Origin: Rhodospirillaceae bacterium
Lineage (GTDB): Bacteria > Pseudomonadota > Alphaproteobacteria > MPNO01 > UBA2964
Direction: 5' to 3'
DNA: 6,732 nt
Assembly (NCBI GenBank): GCA_002724505.1
Contig: PBOV01000076.1
Location: 21,625 to 28,356, forward strand
Shown: in pieces, positions 1-6,207 of the stretch
How positions within the stretch are numbered: position 1 is the first letter of the stretch
Layout: each line of letters opens with the position of its first letter
The notes under the pieces: model-generated
The model's input: the letters and a program-made list of their open reading frames with translations, nothing else
What the model was told of the DNA's origin: nothing
Databases searched by the model: none
Program-made: the position numbers and the translations under genes

Positions 1-1221
1 TCACTTTGTTACTTCCCGCTTCAGACCTTCTTCGATTAATTGTGAACTCTCAGACATAAAACGTTTAATATTTCGAGCTGCCTGCAAAATACGTTGTTCG
101 TTCTCAACCAGAGCCACTCGAACAAAGCCTTCCCCATACTCTCCAAAACCAATGCCCGGCGAGACAGCAACCTGTGCCTTCTCAAGTAATAGCTTGGAAA
201 ATTCTAAAGATCCCAATTCACGAAAGGGCTCGGGAATTGGTGCCCAGGCAAACATCGTGGCACTTGGCGAAGGAATTTTCCAACCCGACCTGCCGAAACT
301 TTCTATCAAGACGTCCCGACGCTTACCATATATATTTCGAAAATCATCGATACAATCTTGTGGCCCGTTCAAGGCGGCTGTAGCCGCTACTTGTATTGGA
401 GTGAACGCTCCATAATCAAGGTATGATTTAATTCGTGCCAGGGCGTCAATCAATTTCTTATTACCGGTAGCAAACCCTATACGCCACCCCGGCATTGAGA
501 AAGTTTTACTTAAAGAAGTAAACTCAACCGCAATATCCTTTGCACCGGGAATTTCGAGGATTGACGGCGGCGGTTCTCCATCAAAATAAATTTCAGCATA
601 TGCTAAATCGGAGAGGATATAGATCCCGTGTTCTTTGCAAAATTCGACAACCTCTCTATAAAATTTTGAGCTGACCACCTGTGCTGTTGGATTAGAAGGA
701 AAATTTAAAACGAGCGCCAACGGGGGAGGCACGCTATGGCGTACAGCACGCTCAAGCTCACTTCTTAAATCGACATTTGGGCCTACCGGCACATGTCTTA
801 ATGCACCACCAGCAATAATAAAACCGTATGCGTGAATGGGATAACTCGGGTTTGGTACCAAGACGATGTCACCCGGGCTTGTAATAGCCATCGCGAGATT
901 AGCAAAACCTTCCTTTGAACCCAGCGTAACGATCGTTTCTGTTTCAGGATTAATATCAACATTGAAACGGCGGGCGTAATAATCGGCATTGGCTTGGCGT
1001 AACCCTTTAATACCCTTAGAAACAGAGTAACGATGGGTCCTCGGGTTTTGAACGGCTTCAACAAGCTTTTCAACCACGTGAGGCGGTGACGGTAAATCGG
1101 GATTACCCATTCCAAAATCGAGCACGTCTTCTCCGTCAGCACGCGCTGACGCCTTCATCGCGTTTACTTCCGAGAAAACGTAAGGGGGCAACCTCCTTAC
1201 CCTATGAAACTCATTATCCAT
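1..1221 (-). CDS. alaC: PLP-dependent class I/II aminotransferase, AlaC type (glutamate-pyruvate transaminase)
   Basis: This complete 406-residue protein is a cytoplasmic fold-type I PLP enzyme. Visible landmarks are the N-terminal RLPPYVFSEVN segment (10-20), the FGMGNPD loop (36-42), NFPSNPTA with the PLP-contacting Asn177, SDLAYAEIYFDG with Asp205 and Tyr208, the Schiff-base lysine Lys239 in SLSKTFSMPGWRIGF, and the substrate-carboxylate Arg368 in GFVRVAL. Length and the opening residues match the AlaC/YfdZ branch, which transfers an amino group between glutamate and pyruvate to make alanine. Many alphaproteobacterial members are labelled LL-diaminopimelate aminotransferase, and sequence alone does not exclude a broader specificity. 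The ATG at 1219-1221 is preceded by an AGGA-like stretch. The gene follows the lipoprotein gene by 60 nt on the same strand, with no terminator visible between them, so read-through is possible. The stop codon occupies the first three bases of the window. Confidence 0.85.
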   Translation of the reverse strand: MDNEFHRVRRLPPYVFSEVNAMKASARADGEDVLDFGMGNPDLPSPPHVVEKLVEAVQNPRTHRYSVSKGIKGLRQANADYYARRFNVDINPETETIVTLGSKEGFANLAMAITSPGDIVLVPNPSYPIHAYGFIIAGGALRHVPVGPNVDLRSELERAVRHSVPPPLALVLNFPSNPTAQVVSSKFYREVVEFCKEHGIYILSDLAYAEIYFDGEPPPSILEIPGAKDIAVEFTSLSKTFSMPGWRIGFATGNKKLIDALARIKSYLDYGAFTPIQVAATAALNGPQDCIDDFRNIYGKRRDVLIESFGRSGWKIPSPSATMFAWAPIPEPFRELGSLEFSKLLLEKAQVAVSPGIGFGEYGEGFVRVALVENEQRILQAARNIKRFMSESSQLIEEGLKREVTK

Positions 1222-1281
1222 TCTAGCTGGGTCCTAATGCCTTACTCTCAGCATAAACCTTTTTAACTAAAGTACTGATCT

Positions 1282-2292
1282 TTATTTTTCTATAAAAATT
1301 TCAACACGCCTATTTCCAGCTTCCTCAGCCGGCATAACCTCTGAGAATGCTGGCTGTGAGTCCGAAATAGCGCTAATTCGAATTGCCGTTGCACCGATAC
1401 CTTGTCGCCTTAACTCTGTCGCTACCGTATGAGCCCGCTCATGAGACAATTGTAAATTAACAAAATGATGGCGCTGCCAACTCATATCTCGCGTACGGCT
1501 ACTTGCATGCCCAACCACAAGAATACTGCCGCCACGTTGTTTAAATAAAGCGGCACTTTTCTGTATATCTTGACGGGCCTGCTTGGATAGATTCTTTGAT
1601 CCCACTTTAAATAAAATCGAGGCCACTTTATTCTTTCTAACTGGAGGGTTGTCTCCCGAAACGCCTCCTGTGCCTGCAGGAAATCTGATCGTAAAGGGCT
1701 TCGCTTGAACGAAGCTTTGTTCCTTTGTAAATGACGCAGATCCGACAGGTATTTTGGACTTTTTTACCTTAATTGATTGCTGCTTAATCATGATGTCCGG
1801 TGGGGCCTTACCAAAAACTAATTTAAGGTCGTTATTGGTTTTTTTCTTATCTGACCTTTTTTTTTCAGGTGCAGTCTCATTAGCCGAAACTGGGCGTTGA
1901 AATATTGTGACTGGCACAACAGGAACCATATTTCCTGAATTACGGCGTTTATTTTTGTTATGACTGATACCCTTCCGATCGGCCTTCAACTTTTCTTCCA
2001 TTTTTTTTTGTTCGGCTTTACTAGGAGGTGCCGGTCTCGCGGGCACCGTAGAAAGTTTAGGAAAATTCTTACCTATTCCTGGAATTGGCCTTAGTCCCTT
2101 CGACGGCTTCAGAGTATTTTTAGAGGTACCGAATACCCACCTTTTAGTATCACCATACCACTCAACAGGGTCAGCCCAGTTAGGCATTGAGGAGCAGCCT
2201 ATAGGACCGCCTAAAAAAATCGACGCAATAGACAAAACTAAAATTCTTTGCGTGGGTCTCGTGCTATAGGTTTTTGAATTAAAATTAATCAT
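1282..2292 (-). CDS. OmpA-family C-terminal domain lipoprotein
   Basis: The protein has 336 residues counted from the ATG at 2290-2292, chosen because GGAGGA lies 9 nt upstream. A longer GTG start at 2343 has no ribosome binding site and would put 17 polar residues before the signal peptide. Residues 1-33 form a type II signal peptide: a basic n-region, hydrophobic ILVLSIASIFLG, then GPIGC with the presumed lipidated Cys33. Pro at -3 makes the lipobox imperfect. The motif CSSMPNWADPVEWYG follows. Residues 45-220 are a low-complexity Lys/Pro-rich linker, suited to spanning the periplasm. Residues 223-336 are an OmpA/MotB-like domain with the helix LQLSHERAHTVATELRRQG and the closing GNRRVEIFIEK. 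The domain normally binds peptidoglycan through an Asp and an Arg. Here the Arg (in SHERA) is kept, but the loop reads GHASSRTRDM instead of GHTDN, so the usual Asp is missing. It probably tethers or senses the cell wall at the outer membrane; the exact role is unknown. Confidence 0.8.
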   Translation of the reverse strand: MINFNSKTYSTRPTQRILVLSIASIFLGGPIGCSSMPNWADPVEWYGDTKRWVFGTSKNTLKPSKGLRPIPGIGKNFPKLSTVPARPAPPSKAEQKKMEEKLKADRKGISHNKNKRRNSGNMVPVVPVTIFQRPVSANETAPEKKRSDKKKTNNDLKLVFGKAPPDIMIKQQSIKVKKSKIPVGSASFTKEQSFVQAKPFTIRFPAGTGGVSGDNPPVRKNKVASILFKVGSKNLSKQARQDIQKSAALFKQRGGSILVVGHASSRTRDMSWQRHHFVNLQLSHERAHTVATELRRQGIGATAIRISAISDSQPAFSEVMPAEEAGNRRVEIFIEK

Positions 2293-2301
2293 AATAAACG
2301 G

Positions 2302-2307
2302 TCCTCC
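2302..2307 (-). promoter_or_regulatory. Strong ribosome binding site fixing the start of the OmpA-like lipoprotein
   Basis: On the minus strand GGAGGA stands 9 nt before the ATG at 2290-2292. The upstream in-frame GTG at 2341-2343 has only AT-rich sequence before it. The signal peptide also begins naturally at the ATG (MINFNSKTYS), so this site decides the start. Confidence 0.75.
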
Positions 2308-2461
2308 CGCTGCCGTATCAATCCACTCAGGGCATCCACACACTTGATAAAGGCTGAACCCCCAAAATTTGAAGTATCAAAGAGCAGAAAATAGTGATTG
2401 CGTTCAACTATCTTGGTTATAAATTTTTACTACTTCCTTTACGCTTCACAACCCTTCCCAA

Positions 2462-3418
2462 TCAACACTCTAATCCGGAAGTTTCAGAAAGGCCTAACAT
2501 TAAGTTAAGATTTTGTATTGCCTGCCCAGCGGCACCCTTACCAAGATTATCGAGCTGAGCCGTTAGGACTATCTGATCGTATTCCTCATTGCCAAATACA
2601 AACAGACGAATTCTATTCGTATTGTTAAGTTCTTCAGGATCAAGCAACGCTAGCCGACTTTCTATATCTACCTCGTTCGCAACGGATACAAACGCCTGAC
2701 CAGAATAGAATTTTTTAAGAGTGCTACAAATTTTTTTGACGCTAGGCTTTGGTTGCAAGGACCATAACTGCAAAGGAATTTGAACAACCATGCCCTGTCG
2801 AAATCGACCAACACTGGGAACAAATATTGGTCTTTTATTTAGACCGCTATAGAAAACTATCTCCGGAATATGTTTGTGGTCTAAACCCAAGCCATAAGCA
2901 AAATAGTCAGCCTTAATCTTATTTTCGAGCGTGGCATCTTCCATGCGAGCTATTAAAGTTTTTCCCCCGCCACTATATCCGGATACAGCGTTTATAGTAA
3001 CGGGATAATCTACAGGAATAATTCCACCACAGACCAACGGCCGGAGTAGGGCAATTGCAGCTGTCGAATAGCACCCTGGATTCGTAACTCTACTTGCGCT
3101 CGAAATTAGACCTTTGTGTTCCTGGCTCAATTCTGGAAAACCATAAACCCAGTTATCTGATACTCTGTGTGCGGTTGATGCATCTATCAATCTCGTATTA
3201 ACGTCATCCAGAAGAGATACAACTTCCCGAGCGGCAGTATCGGGCAAACAAAGAATACCAACATCCGCAGACAAAAAAGCCTCCCGCCGAATCCCCGGGT
3301 CCTTCCGTCCTTTATTTGGCAAATGAATTAGCGATAATTCAGAGCGTCCCTCGAGCCTCTCCCGAATTTGGAGGCCTGTTGTTCCCTCCTCACCATCTAT
3401 AAAAATTTTGTATGTCAT
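2462..3418 (-). CDS. argC: N-acetyl-gamma-glutamyl-phosphate reductase (type 2 ArgC)
   Basis: ArgC performs the NADPH-dependent reduction of N-acetylglutamyl 5-phosphate to N-acetylglutamate 5-semialdehyde, the third step of arginine synthesis, in the cytoplasm. The 318-residue length fits the short type 2 family rather than the longer type 1 enzymes. Landmarks are the nucleotide-binding IDGEEGTTGLQI (7-18), the catalytic Cys116 in VTNPGCYSTAAI, AVSGYSGGGK (144-153), the probable catalytic His183 in LDHKHIPEI, and the C-terminal LDNLGKGAAGQAIQNLNLML (289-308). The ATG at 3416-3418 has GAGG 9 nt upstream. The gene follows rpsI by 99 nt, as in other alphaproteobacteria with the order rplM-rpsI-argC. 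A strong terminator lies in that gap, so argC probably needs its own promoter or relies on partial read-through. The palindrome next to its ribosome binding site may be a control element. Confidence 0.95.
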   Translation of the reverse strand: MTYKIFIDGEEGTTGLQIRERLEGRSELSLIHLPNKGRKDPGIRREAFLSADVGILCLPDTAAREVVSLLDDVNTRLIDASTAHRVSDNWVYGFPELSQEHKGLISSASRVTNPGCYSTAAIALLRPLVCGGIIPVDYPVTINAVSGYSGGGKTLIARMEDATLENKIKADYFAYGLGLDHKHIPEIVFYSGLNKRPIFVPSVGRFRQGMVVQIPLQLWSLQPKPSVKKICSTLKKFYSGQAFVSVANEVDIESRLALLDPEELNNTNRIRLFVFGNEEYDQIVLTAQLDNLGKGAAGQAIQNLNLMLGLSETSGLEC

Positions 3419-3431
3419 TTCCCAAAACCTC

Positions 3432-3447
3432 TATTCCAATTGGAATA
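3432..3447. promoter_or_regulatory. Perfect 16-bp palindrome upstream of argC, candidate operator or leader hairpin
   Basis: TATTCCAATTGGAATA is identical on both strands. It lies between the rpsI terminator and argC, and its last base overlaps the AGAGG ribosome binding site of argC (3428-3432). A further ATTC at 3452-3455 gives three alternating ATTC/GAAT half-sites, starting at 3434, 3443 and 3452, in 9-bp steps. It could be a protein-binding operator, or in RNA a 6-bp stem with an AAUU loop that would partly hide the ribosome binding site. No regulator is identified. Confidence 0.45.
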
Positions 3448-3461
3448 ATTAATTCTATATC

Positions 3462-3495
3462 AAAAAAAATGGCTCGCCGTCTCCGGCAAGCCATT
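3462..3495 (-). terminator. Intrinsic terminator of the rplM-rpsI transcript
   Basis: Read on the minus strand, arm AATGGCTTGCCG (3495-3484), loop GAGA (3483-3480) and arm CGGCGAGCCATT (3479-3468) form a 12-bp stem with one U-G wobble and a GNRA-type loop. The stem runs directly into a T tract ending at 3462. It starts 22 nt after the rpsI stop codon. This is a textbook Rho-independent terminator and it separates the ribosomal protein genes from argC. Confidence 0.92.
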
Positions 3496-3517
3496 CTTCC
3501 GCATATGGAAATATAAC

Positions 3518-4021
3518 TTACCGTTTCGAGAACTGGAAACTACGGCGAGCTTTAGGCTTACCATATTTCTTACGTTCCACAGTACGTGAATCGCGGGTTA
3601 GAAACCCATTTTTCTTCAGTGCCCCACGCAATTCGGGTTCTTGCAAGGTTAATGCTTTAGAAATCCCGTGGCGGACAGCTCCTGCCTGCCCAGATAGTCC
3701 ACCACCTTTAACAGTACAATAAACATCAAATTGTTCTTTCCGTTCTACTACGTCAAACGGCTGCCGAATTATCATCTGCAATGTCGGACGACTGAAATAG
3801 GTATCGCCCTCCTTACCATTAACAGAAATCTTGCCGCTCCCTGGCTTCAGCCAAACCCGCGCCACAGCATCCTTCCGTTTTCCGGTTGCATATGAGCGCC
3901 CCTGCCCATCTACGGTACGTTCATAAACCGGTGCTAAAATAGGTTCAGTTGGAGGAACAACTGCCGCCGCAGCTTCTTCCGGCATTACGTCAGCGAGTGT
4001 GGCGCCACTATCATCTGCCAT
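3518..4021 (-). CDS. rpsI: 30S ribosomal protein S9
   Basis: S9 is a structural protein of the small subunit head; its C-terminal tail reaches the peptidyl-tRNA anticodon stem in the P site. The 167 residues split into an acidic, Ala/Pro-rich extension (about 1-42) and the conserved core from [16 protein letters not shown] (43-58). The family signature [19 protein letters not shown] is at 106-124, and the basic tail ends in FSKR with the functionally important terminal Arg167. The family core is about 130 residues, so the extension accounts for the extra length; such extensions are seen in alphaproteobacteria. The start codon lies 2 nt after the rplM stop. Its ribosome binding site AAAGGAG falls within the 3' end of rplM, consistent with cotranscription and coupled translation. 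A terminator follows the stop codon. Confidence 0.97.
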   Translation of the reverse strand: MADDSGATLADVMPEEAAAAVVPPTEPILAPVYERTVDGQGRSYATGKRKDAVARVWLKPGSGKISVNGKEGDTYFSRPTLQMIIRQPFDVVERKEQFDVYCTVKGGGLSGQAGAVRHGISKALTLQEPELRGALKKNGFLTRDSRTVERKKYGKPKARRSFQFSKR

Positions 4022-4023
4022 TT

Positions 4024-4500
4024 TTAGGCGCTCCTTTTGTTTTTAGGGTTCATTCCCGCGACGTCCAAAACCTCAGGGTTTTGAGCTTCATGCGGATGCT
4101 CCGACCCAGAATAAATTTTTAACTTACCAATTTGTTGACGTCCCAAAACCGTTTTTGGGAGCATACGCTCCACCGCTTTTGAAATAACTCGCTCAGGATG
4201 CGCTCCATCGAGAATTCTATCTGCGGTTCTGCTTTTAATTCCACCAGGATAACCTGTATGCCAGTAATAGGTTTTATCGGTGCGCTTATTACCCGTAAGC
4301 AATATTTTTTCTGCATTTATTATGACGATGTAATCCCCACAATCTATATTTGGAGTAAACATCGGCTTATTTTTACCGCGCAAAATATTAGCCACTACCG
4401 CGGCCAAACGACCAAGCACGACGCCATCAGCATCAACCACAAACCATCTGCGATCGACATCTGAAGGTGTCGCTGAATATGTCTTCATTGACTGCATCAT
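4024..4500 (-). CDS. rplM: 50S ribosomal protein L13
   Basis: L13 is an early-assembling protein of the large ribosomal subunit. The 158-residue protein shows [20 protein letters not shown] at its start, [14 protein letters not shown] (30-43), [18 protein letters not shown] (49-66), [12 protein letters not shown] (76-87) and the family signature from MLPKTVLGR to SEHPH (113-137). The start is ambiguous. ATG codons at 4500 and 4497 have only a weak G-rich stretch upstream. The family-typical opening MKTYSA begins at the ATG ending at 4488, which would give 154 residues but has no clear ribosome binding site either. Transcription very likely begins near 4546 from the promoter at 4553-4580, leaving a leader of about 45 nt with a small hairpin. 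rpsI follows after 2 nt in the same unit. In E. coli L13 represses its own operon through the leader; whether this applies here is unknown. Confidence 0.97.
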   Translation of the reverse strand: MMQSMKTYSATPSDVDRRWFVVDADGVVLGRLAAVVANILRGKNKPMFTPNIDCGDYIVIINAEKILLTGNKRTDKTYYWHTGYPGGIKSRTADRILDGAHPERVISKAVERMLPKTVLGRQQIGKLKIYSGSEHPHEAQNPEVLDVAGMNPKNKRSA

Positions 4501-4520
4501 TAAATTTAGCCCGCAAAATC

Positions 4521-4537
4521 AGCAGCAAAAGGCTGCC
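4521..4537 (-). promoter_or_regulatory. Leader hairpin of rplM-rpsI mRNA
   Basis: On the minus strand GGCAGC, loop CTTTT, GCTGCT forms five Watson-Crick pairs plus one G-U pair. It lies about 9 nt after the predicted transcription start and 20 nt before the first rplM ATG. It is not followed directly by a T tract, so it is not a terminator. It could be a target for L13 autoregulation, but the stem is short and may be incidental. Confidence 0.3.
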
Positions 4538-4552
4538 ACCAAAAGTGCGCGG

Positions 4553-4580
4553 ATTATCTCCATTAAATTTTGGATGTCAA
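4553..4580 (-). promoter_or_regulatory. Sigma70-type promoter of rplM-rpsI
   Basis: On the minus strand a perfect -35 hexamer TTGACA (4580-4575), a 16-bp spacer and a -10 hexamer GATAAT (4558-4553, five of six consensus bases) point towards rplM. The predicted start is near 4546. This is the best promoter in the window and suits a highly expressed ribosomal protein operon. Confidence 0.8.
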
Positions 4581-4623
4581 CTAGCATTTTTTATTAAATT
4601 GCAGTGGTTTACAGGAGCGGTAA

Positions 4624-4629
4624 TATAAT
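4624..4629 (+). promoter_or_regulatory. Possible -10 element for the 2OG-Fe(II) oxygenase gene
   Basis: A perfect TATAAT stands 73 nt before the annotated ATG on the plus strand. The -35 region is poor: the nearest candidate, TTGCAG at 4599-4604, matches three of six bases with a 19-bp spacer, and there is no TG extension. Since the surrounding DNA is AT-rich, this is only a tentative promoter. Confidence 0.3.
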
Positions 4630-4701
4630 ACCTCTTTTAAATAAACCTATTTAGGAACCCTTGCTGAAACCCCAGCTCAACGATACCATCATTTAAATAA
4701 A

Positions 4702-5739
4702 ATGGGATTTCATATGGTCTCTTCTAGTGTTCCAATAATTAATATCGAGCCTTATTTTTCTGGTGATGAACGGACTAAACAGTCTATTGCCAAAGAATTA
4801 GATATGGCCTGTTGTGATATTGGATTTTTCGCAATAACAGGGCATGGTATCGATGAAGACGTCATTACCCGGGCTCGGGAAACTGTTGTTGATTTCTTTT
4901 CCCAACCCCTTGAGGAAAAGCTTAAGGTAGAACGCCCCCCAGAGAAAGTCAGCCGCGGCTATAATAGGCTTATGGACCGCTCCCTATCATACTCCATAGG
5001 AAAAGAGGCTCCACCAGATCTTCAGGAAGCCTTCGCATTCGGACCCGAAGAATTTACAGGAAAAGACTGGATAAAGAACGATCCAAGCACTGCCATGATG
5101 GCACCTAATCGGTGGCCAAATAATCCACCCGAGTTTTACCCAAGGATGATAGATTACGCTGGTGCCATGAAATTACTTGGTGAAAGAATTTTAGATATTA
5201 TTGCAACAGCGCTGAATGTTGATCGTCACTATTTCGATGATAAATTTGATCATCAATCGAGTGTTTCGCGAGTGGTGCGTTATCCAGCGCAGAAAGAACT
5301 TGCTGAAGCCGGTCAACTCCGCGCGGGGGAGCATACAGATTATGGAACAGTTACGTTTCTTCGCGGCGATGCGGTGCCAGGTGGCACGGAAATTATGACC
5401 CGCGACGGAGAATGGGTTGAAGTAATATGTCCACCCGGTGGTTTTGTTTGCAATATTGGTGATGCCTTAGCTCGGTGGACCAATAATCGCTGGCGGTCAA
5501 CCCTGCACCGGGTTGGAAACCCTCCACCAGACAAACAAAATGTTGATCGCATATCATTGGTTCACTTTCATAGCCCCAATCATGATGCACTCATAGAATG
5601 CATTCCGACTTGTCTAGGGGATAAGGGCCCCAAGTTCGAACCCATTACCTTTGCTGACCACTATCTTGGCAAAGTAATGAAAGCCGCACATGCCCGATTG
5701 AATGCAAAGGTTTCCGACGCAGCAAAGCGGACTGCATGA
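4702..5739 (+). CDS. 2-oxoglutarate/Fe(II)-dependent oxygenase, isopenicillin N synthase family
   Basis: The 345-residue cytoplasmic protein has the two-part architecture of the family. The N-terminal DIOX_N-like region (about 9-120) has VPIINIEPYFSGD, CCDIGFFAITGHGI and SRGYNRLMDRS. The C-terminal jelly-roll oxygenase domain runs from about 185 to 295. Iron ligands are His211 and Asp213 in GEHTDYGTVTFL and His269 in RSTLHRVGNP; Arg283 and Ser285 in DRISLVHFHSPN form the RxS motif that normally binds the 2-oxoglutarate carboxylate. All catalytic residues are present, so the enzyme should be active. It should couple 2-oxoglutarate decarboxylation to oxidation of an organic substrate that I cannot identify; an antibiotic-synthesis role should not be assumed from the family name. 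The ATG at 4702 has no ribosome binding site; the ATG at 4714 has GGGA 6 nt upstream and may be the true start (341 residues). The gene is divergent from rplM and 88 nt before the ArsC-like gene. Confidence 0.88.
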   Translation: MGFHMVSSSVPIINIEPYFSGDERTKQSIAKELDMACCDIGFFAITGHGIDEDVITRARETVVDFFSQPLEEKLKVERPPEKVSRGYNRLMDRSLSYSIGKEAPPDLQEAFAFGPEEFTGKDWIKNDPSTAMMAPNRWPNNPPEFYPRMIDYAGAMKLLGERILDIIATALNVDRHYFDDKFDHQSSVSRVVRYPAQKELAEAGQLRAGEHTDYGTVTFLRGDAVPGGTEIMTRDGEWVEVICPPGGFVCNIGDALARWTNNRWRSTLHRVGNPPPDKQNVDRISLVHFHSPNHDALIECIPTCLGDKGPKFEPITFADHYLGKVMKAAHARLNAKVSDAAKRTA

Positions 5740-5827
5740 CTACCGAAAACTTTTTCTAATCAGAGGGGCTGCAGAATTTTAATCATTTTAAATGAATTGA
5801 AATGAGAATAACTAATGGGGACAAAAA

Positions 5828-6178
5828 GTGATTACCGTATACGGAATTAAAAATTGCGACACCTGTCGCAAGGCCCTCAAGTGGCTAAGTGTTGAAGGAA
5901 TTGAGCATAAATTTGTCGATTTTCGTAAAGGTGGGCTTAACAAAACTAAAATCGAAGGCTGGATCGAAGAAATTGGTATCGATACCCTAGTAAACCGACG
6001 CGGAACCACTTGGAGAAAACTACCAAAAGTCGATCAAGAAAATTTAGAAACAGGGAATGCCTCAACAATAATAGCTGAAAACCCTACCTTAATAAAAAGG
6101 CCTATTTTTGATGTCGGCCAAAGACGGGTGGTTGGTTTTACCAAAAACACGCAGGATACGCTAAGAGCTTTTAGATAG
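5828..6178 (+). CDS. ArsC/YffB/Spx-family thioredoxin-fold protein
   Basis: This 116-residue protein has the typical ArsC-family length. It opens with TVYGIKNCDTCRKALKWL, which carries the redox Cys10 and a second Cys13 in a CxxC arrangement. LVNRRGTTWRKLPK (54-67) and LIKRPIFD (88-95) follow, with the conserved Arg91, and then VVGFTKNTQDTLRAF. The GTTWRKL and IKRP motifs fit the YffB-like branch better than true arsenate reductases. Members are thought to be glutathione- or thiol-dependent reductases, whereas Spx members bind RNA polymerase. There are no arsenic resistance genes nearby, so an arsenate function is not supported. The start is the GTG at 5828, with GGGGA 6 nt upstream. An ATG at 5815 is out of frame. 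The gene lies 88 nt after the oxygenase gene on the same strand, with no clear terminator between them, so they could be cotranscribed. Confidence 0.85.
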   Translation: MITVYGIKNCDTCRKALKWLSVEGIEHKFVDFRKGGLNKTKIEGWIEEIGIDTLVNRRGTTWRKLPKVDQENLETGNASTIIAENPTLIKRPIFDVGQRRVVGFTKNTQDTLRAFR

Positions 6179-6207
6179 TTTAGTTAGCAGTTTTACGCGC
6201 AAAAAAA

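Noticed and set aside
798..1142. A 114-codon open frame on the minus strand within the aminotransferase gene.
   Set aside because: It lies in another frame of a gene with clear family motifs, has no recognisable domain and no ribosome binding site of note.
2341..2343. GTG start giving a 353-residue OmpA-like protein.
   Set aside because: It has no ribosome binding site and adds a polar stretch before the signal peptide, whereas the ATG at 2290-2292 has GGAGGA at 9 nt.
2425..2451. Possible promoter for the OmpA-like gene on the minus strand (TTGTGA, 16 bp, TAAAAA).
   Set aside because: Each hexamer matches only four of six bases in AT-rich DNA, so it is not distinguishable from chance.
4198..4464. 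An 88-codon open frame on the plus strand, antisense to rplM.
   Set aside because: It is the antisense of a strongly conserved ribosomal protein gene; its composition reflects the L13 codons and no motif is visible.
4663..4676. Small hairpin GCTG-AAACCC-CAGC upstream of the oxygenase gene.
   Set aside because: Four base pairs only, no extension possible, and no T tract; likely incidental.
5783..5795. Inverted repeat TCATTT-T-AAATGA before the ArsC-like gene.
   Set aside because: Only 6 bp per arm in AT-rich DNA with a single-base centre; too weak to call an operator or terminator.
5828..6178. Annotation as arsenate reductase for detoxification.
   Set aside because: The GTTWRKL and IKRP motifs fit the YffB-like branch, and no arsR, arsB or acr3 gene lies nearby; the adjacent MFS fragment shows no sign of being an arsenite exporter.
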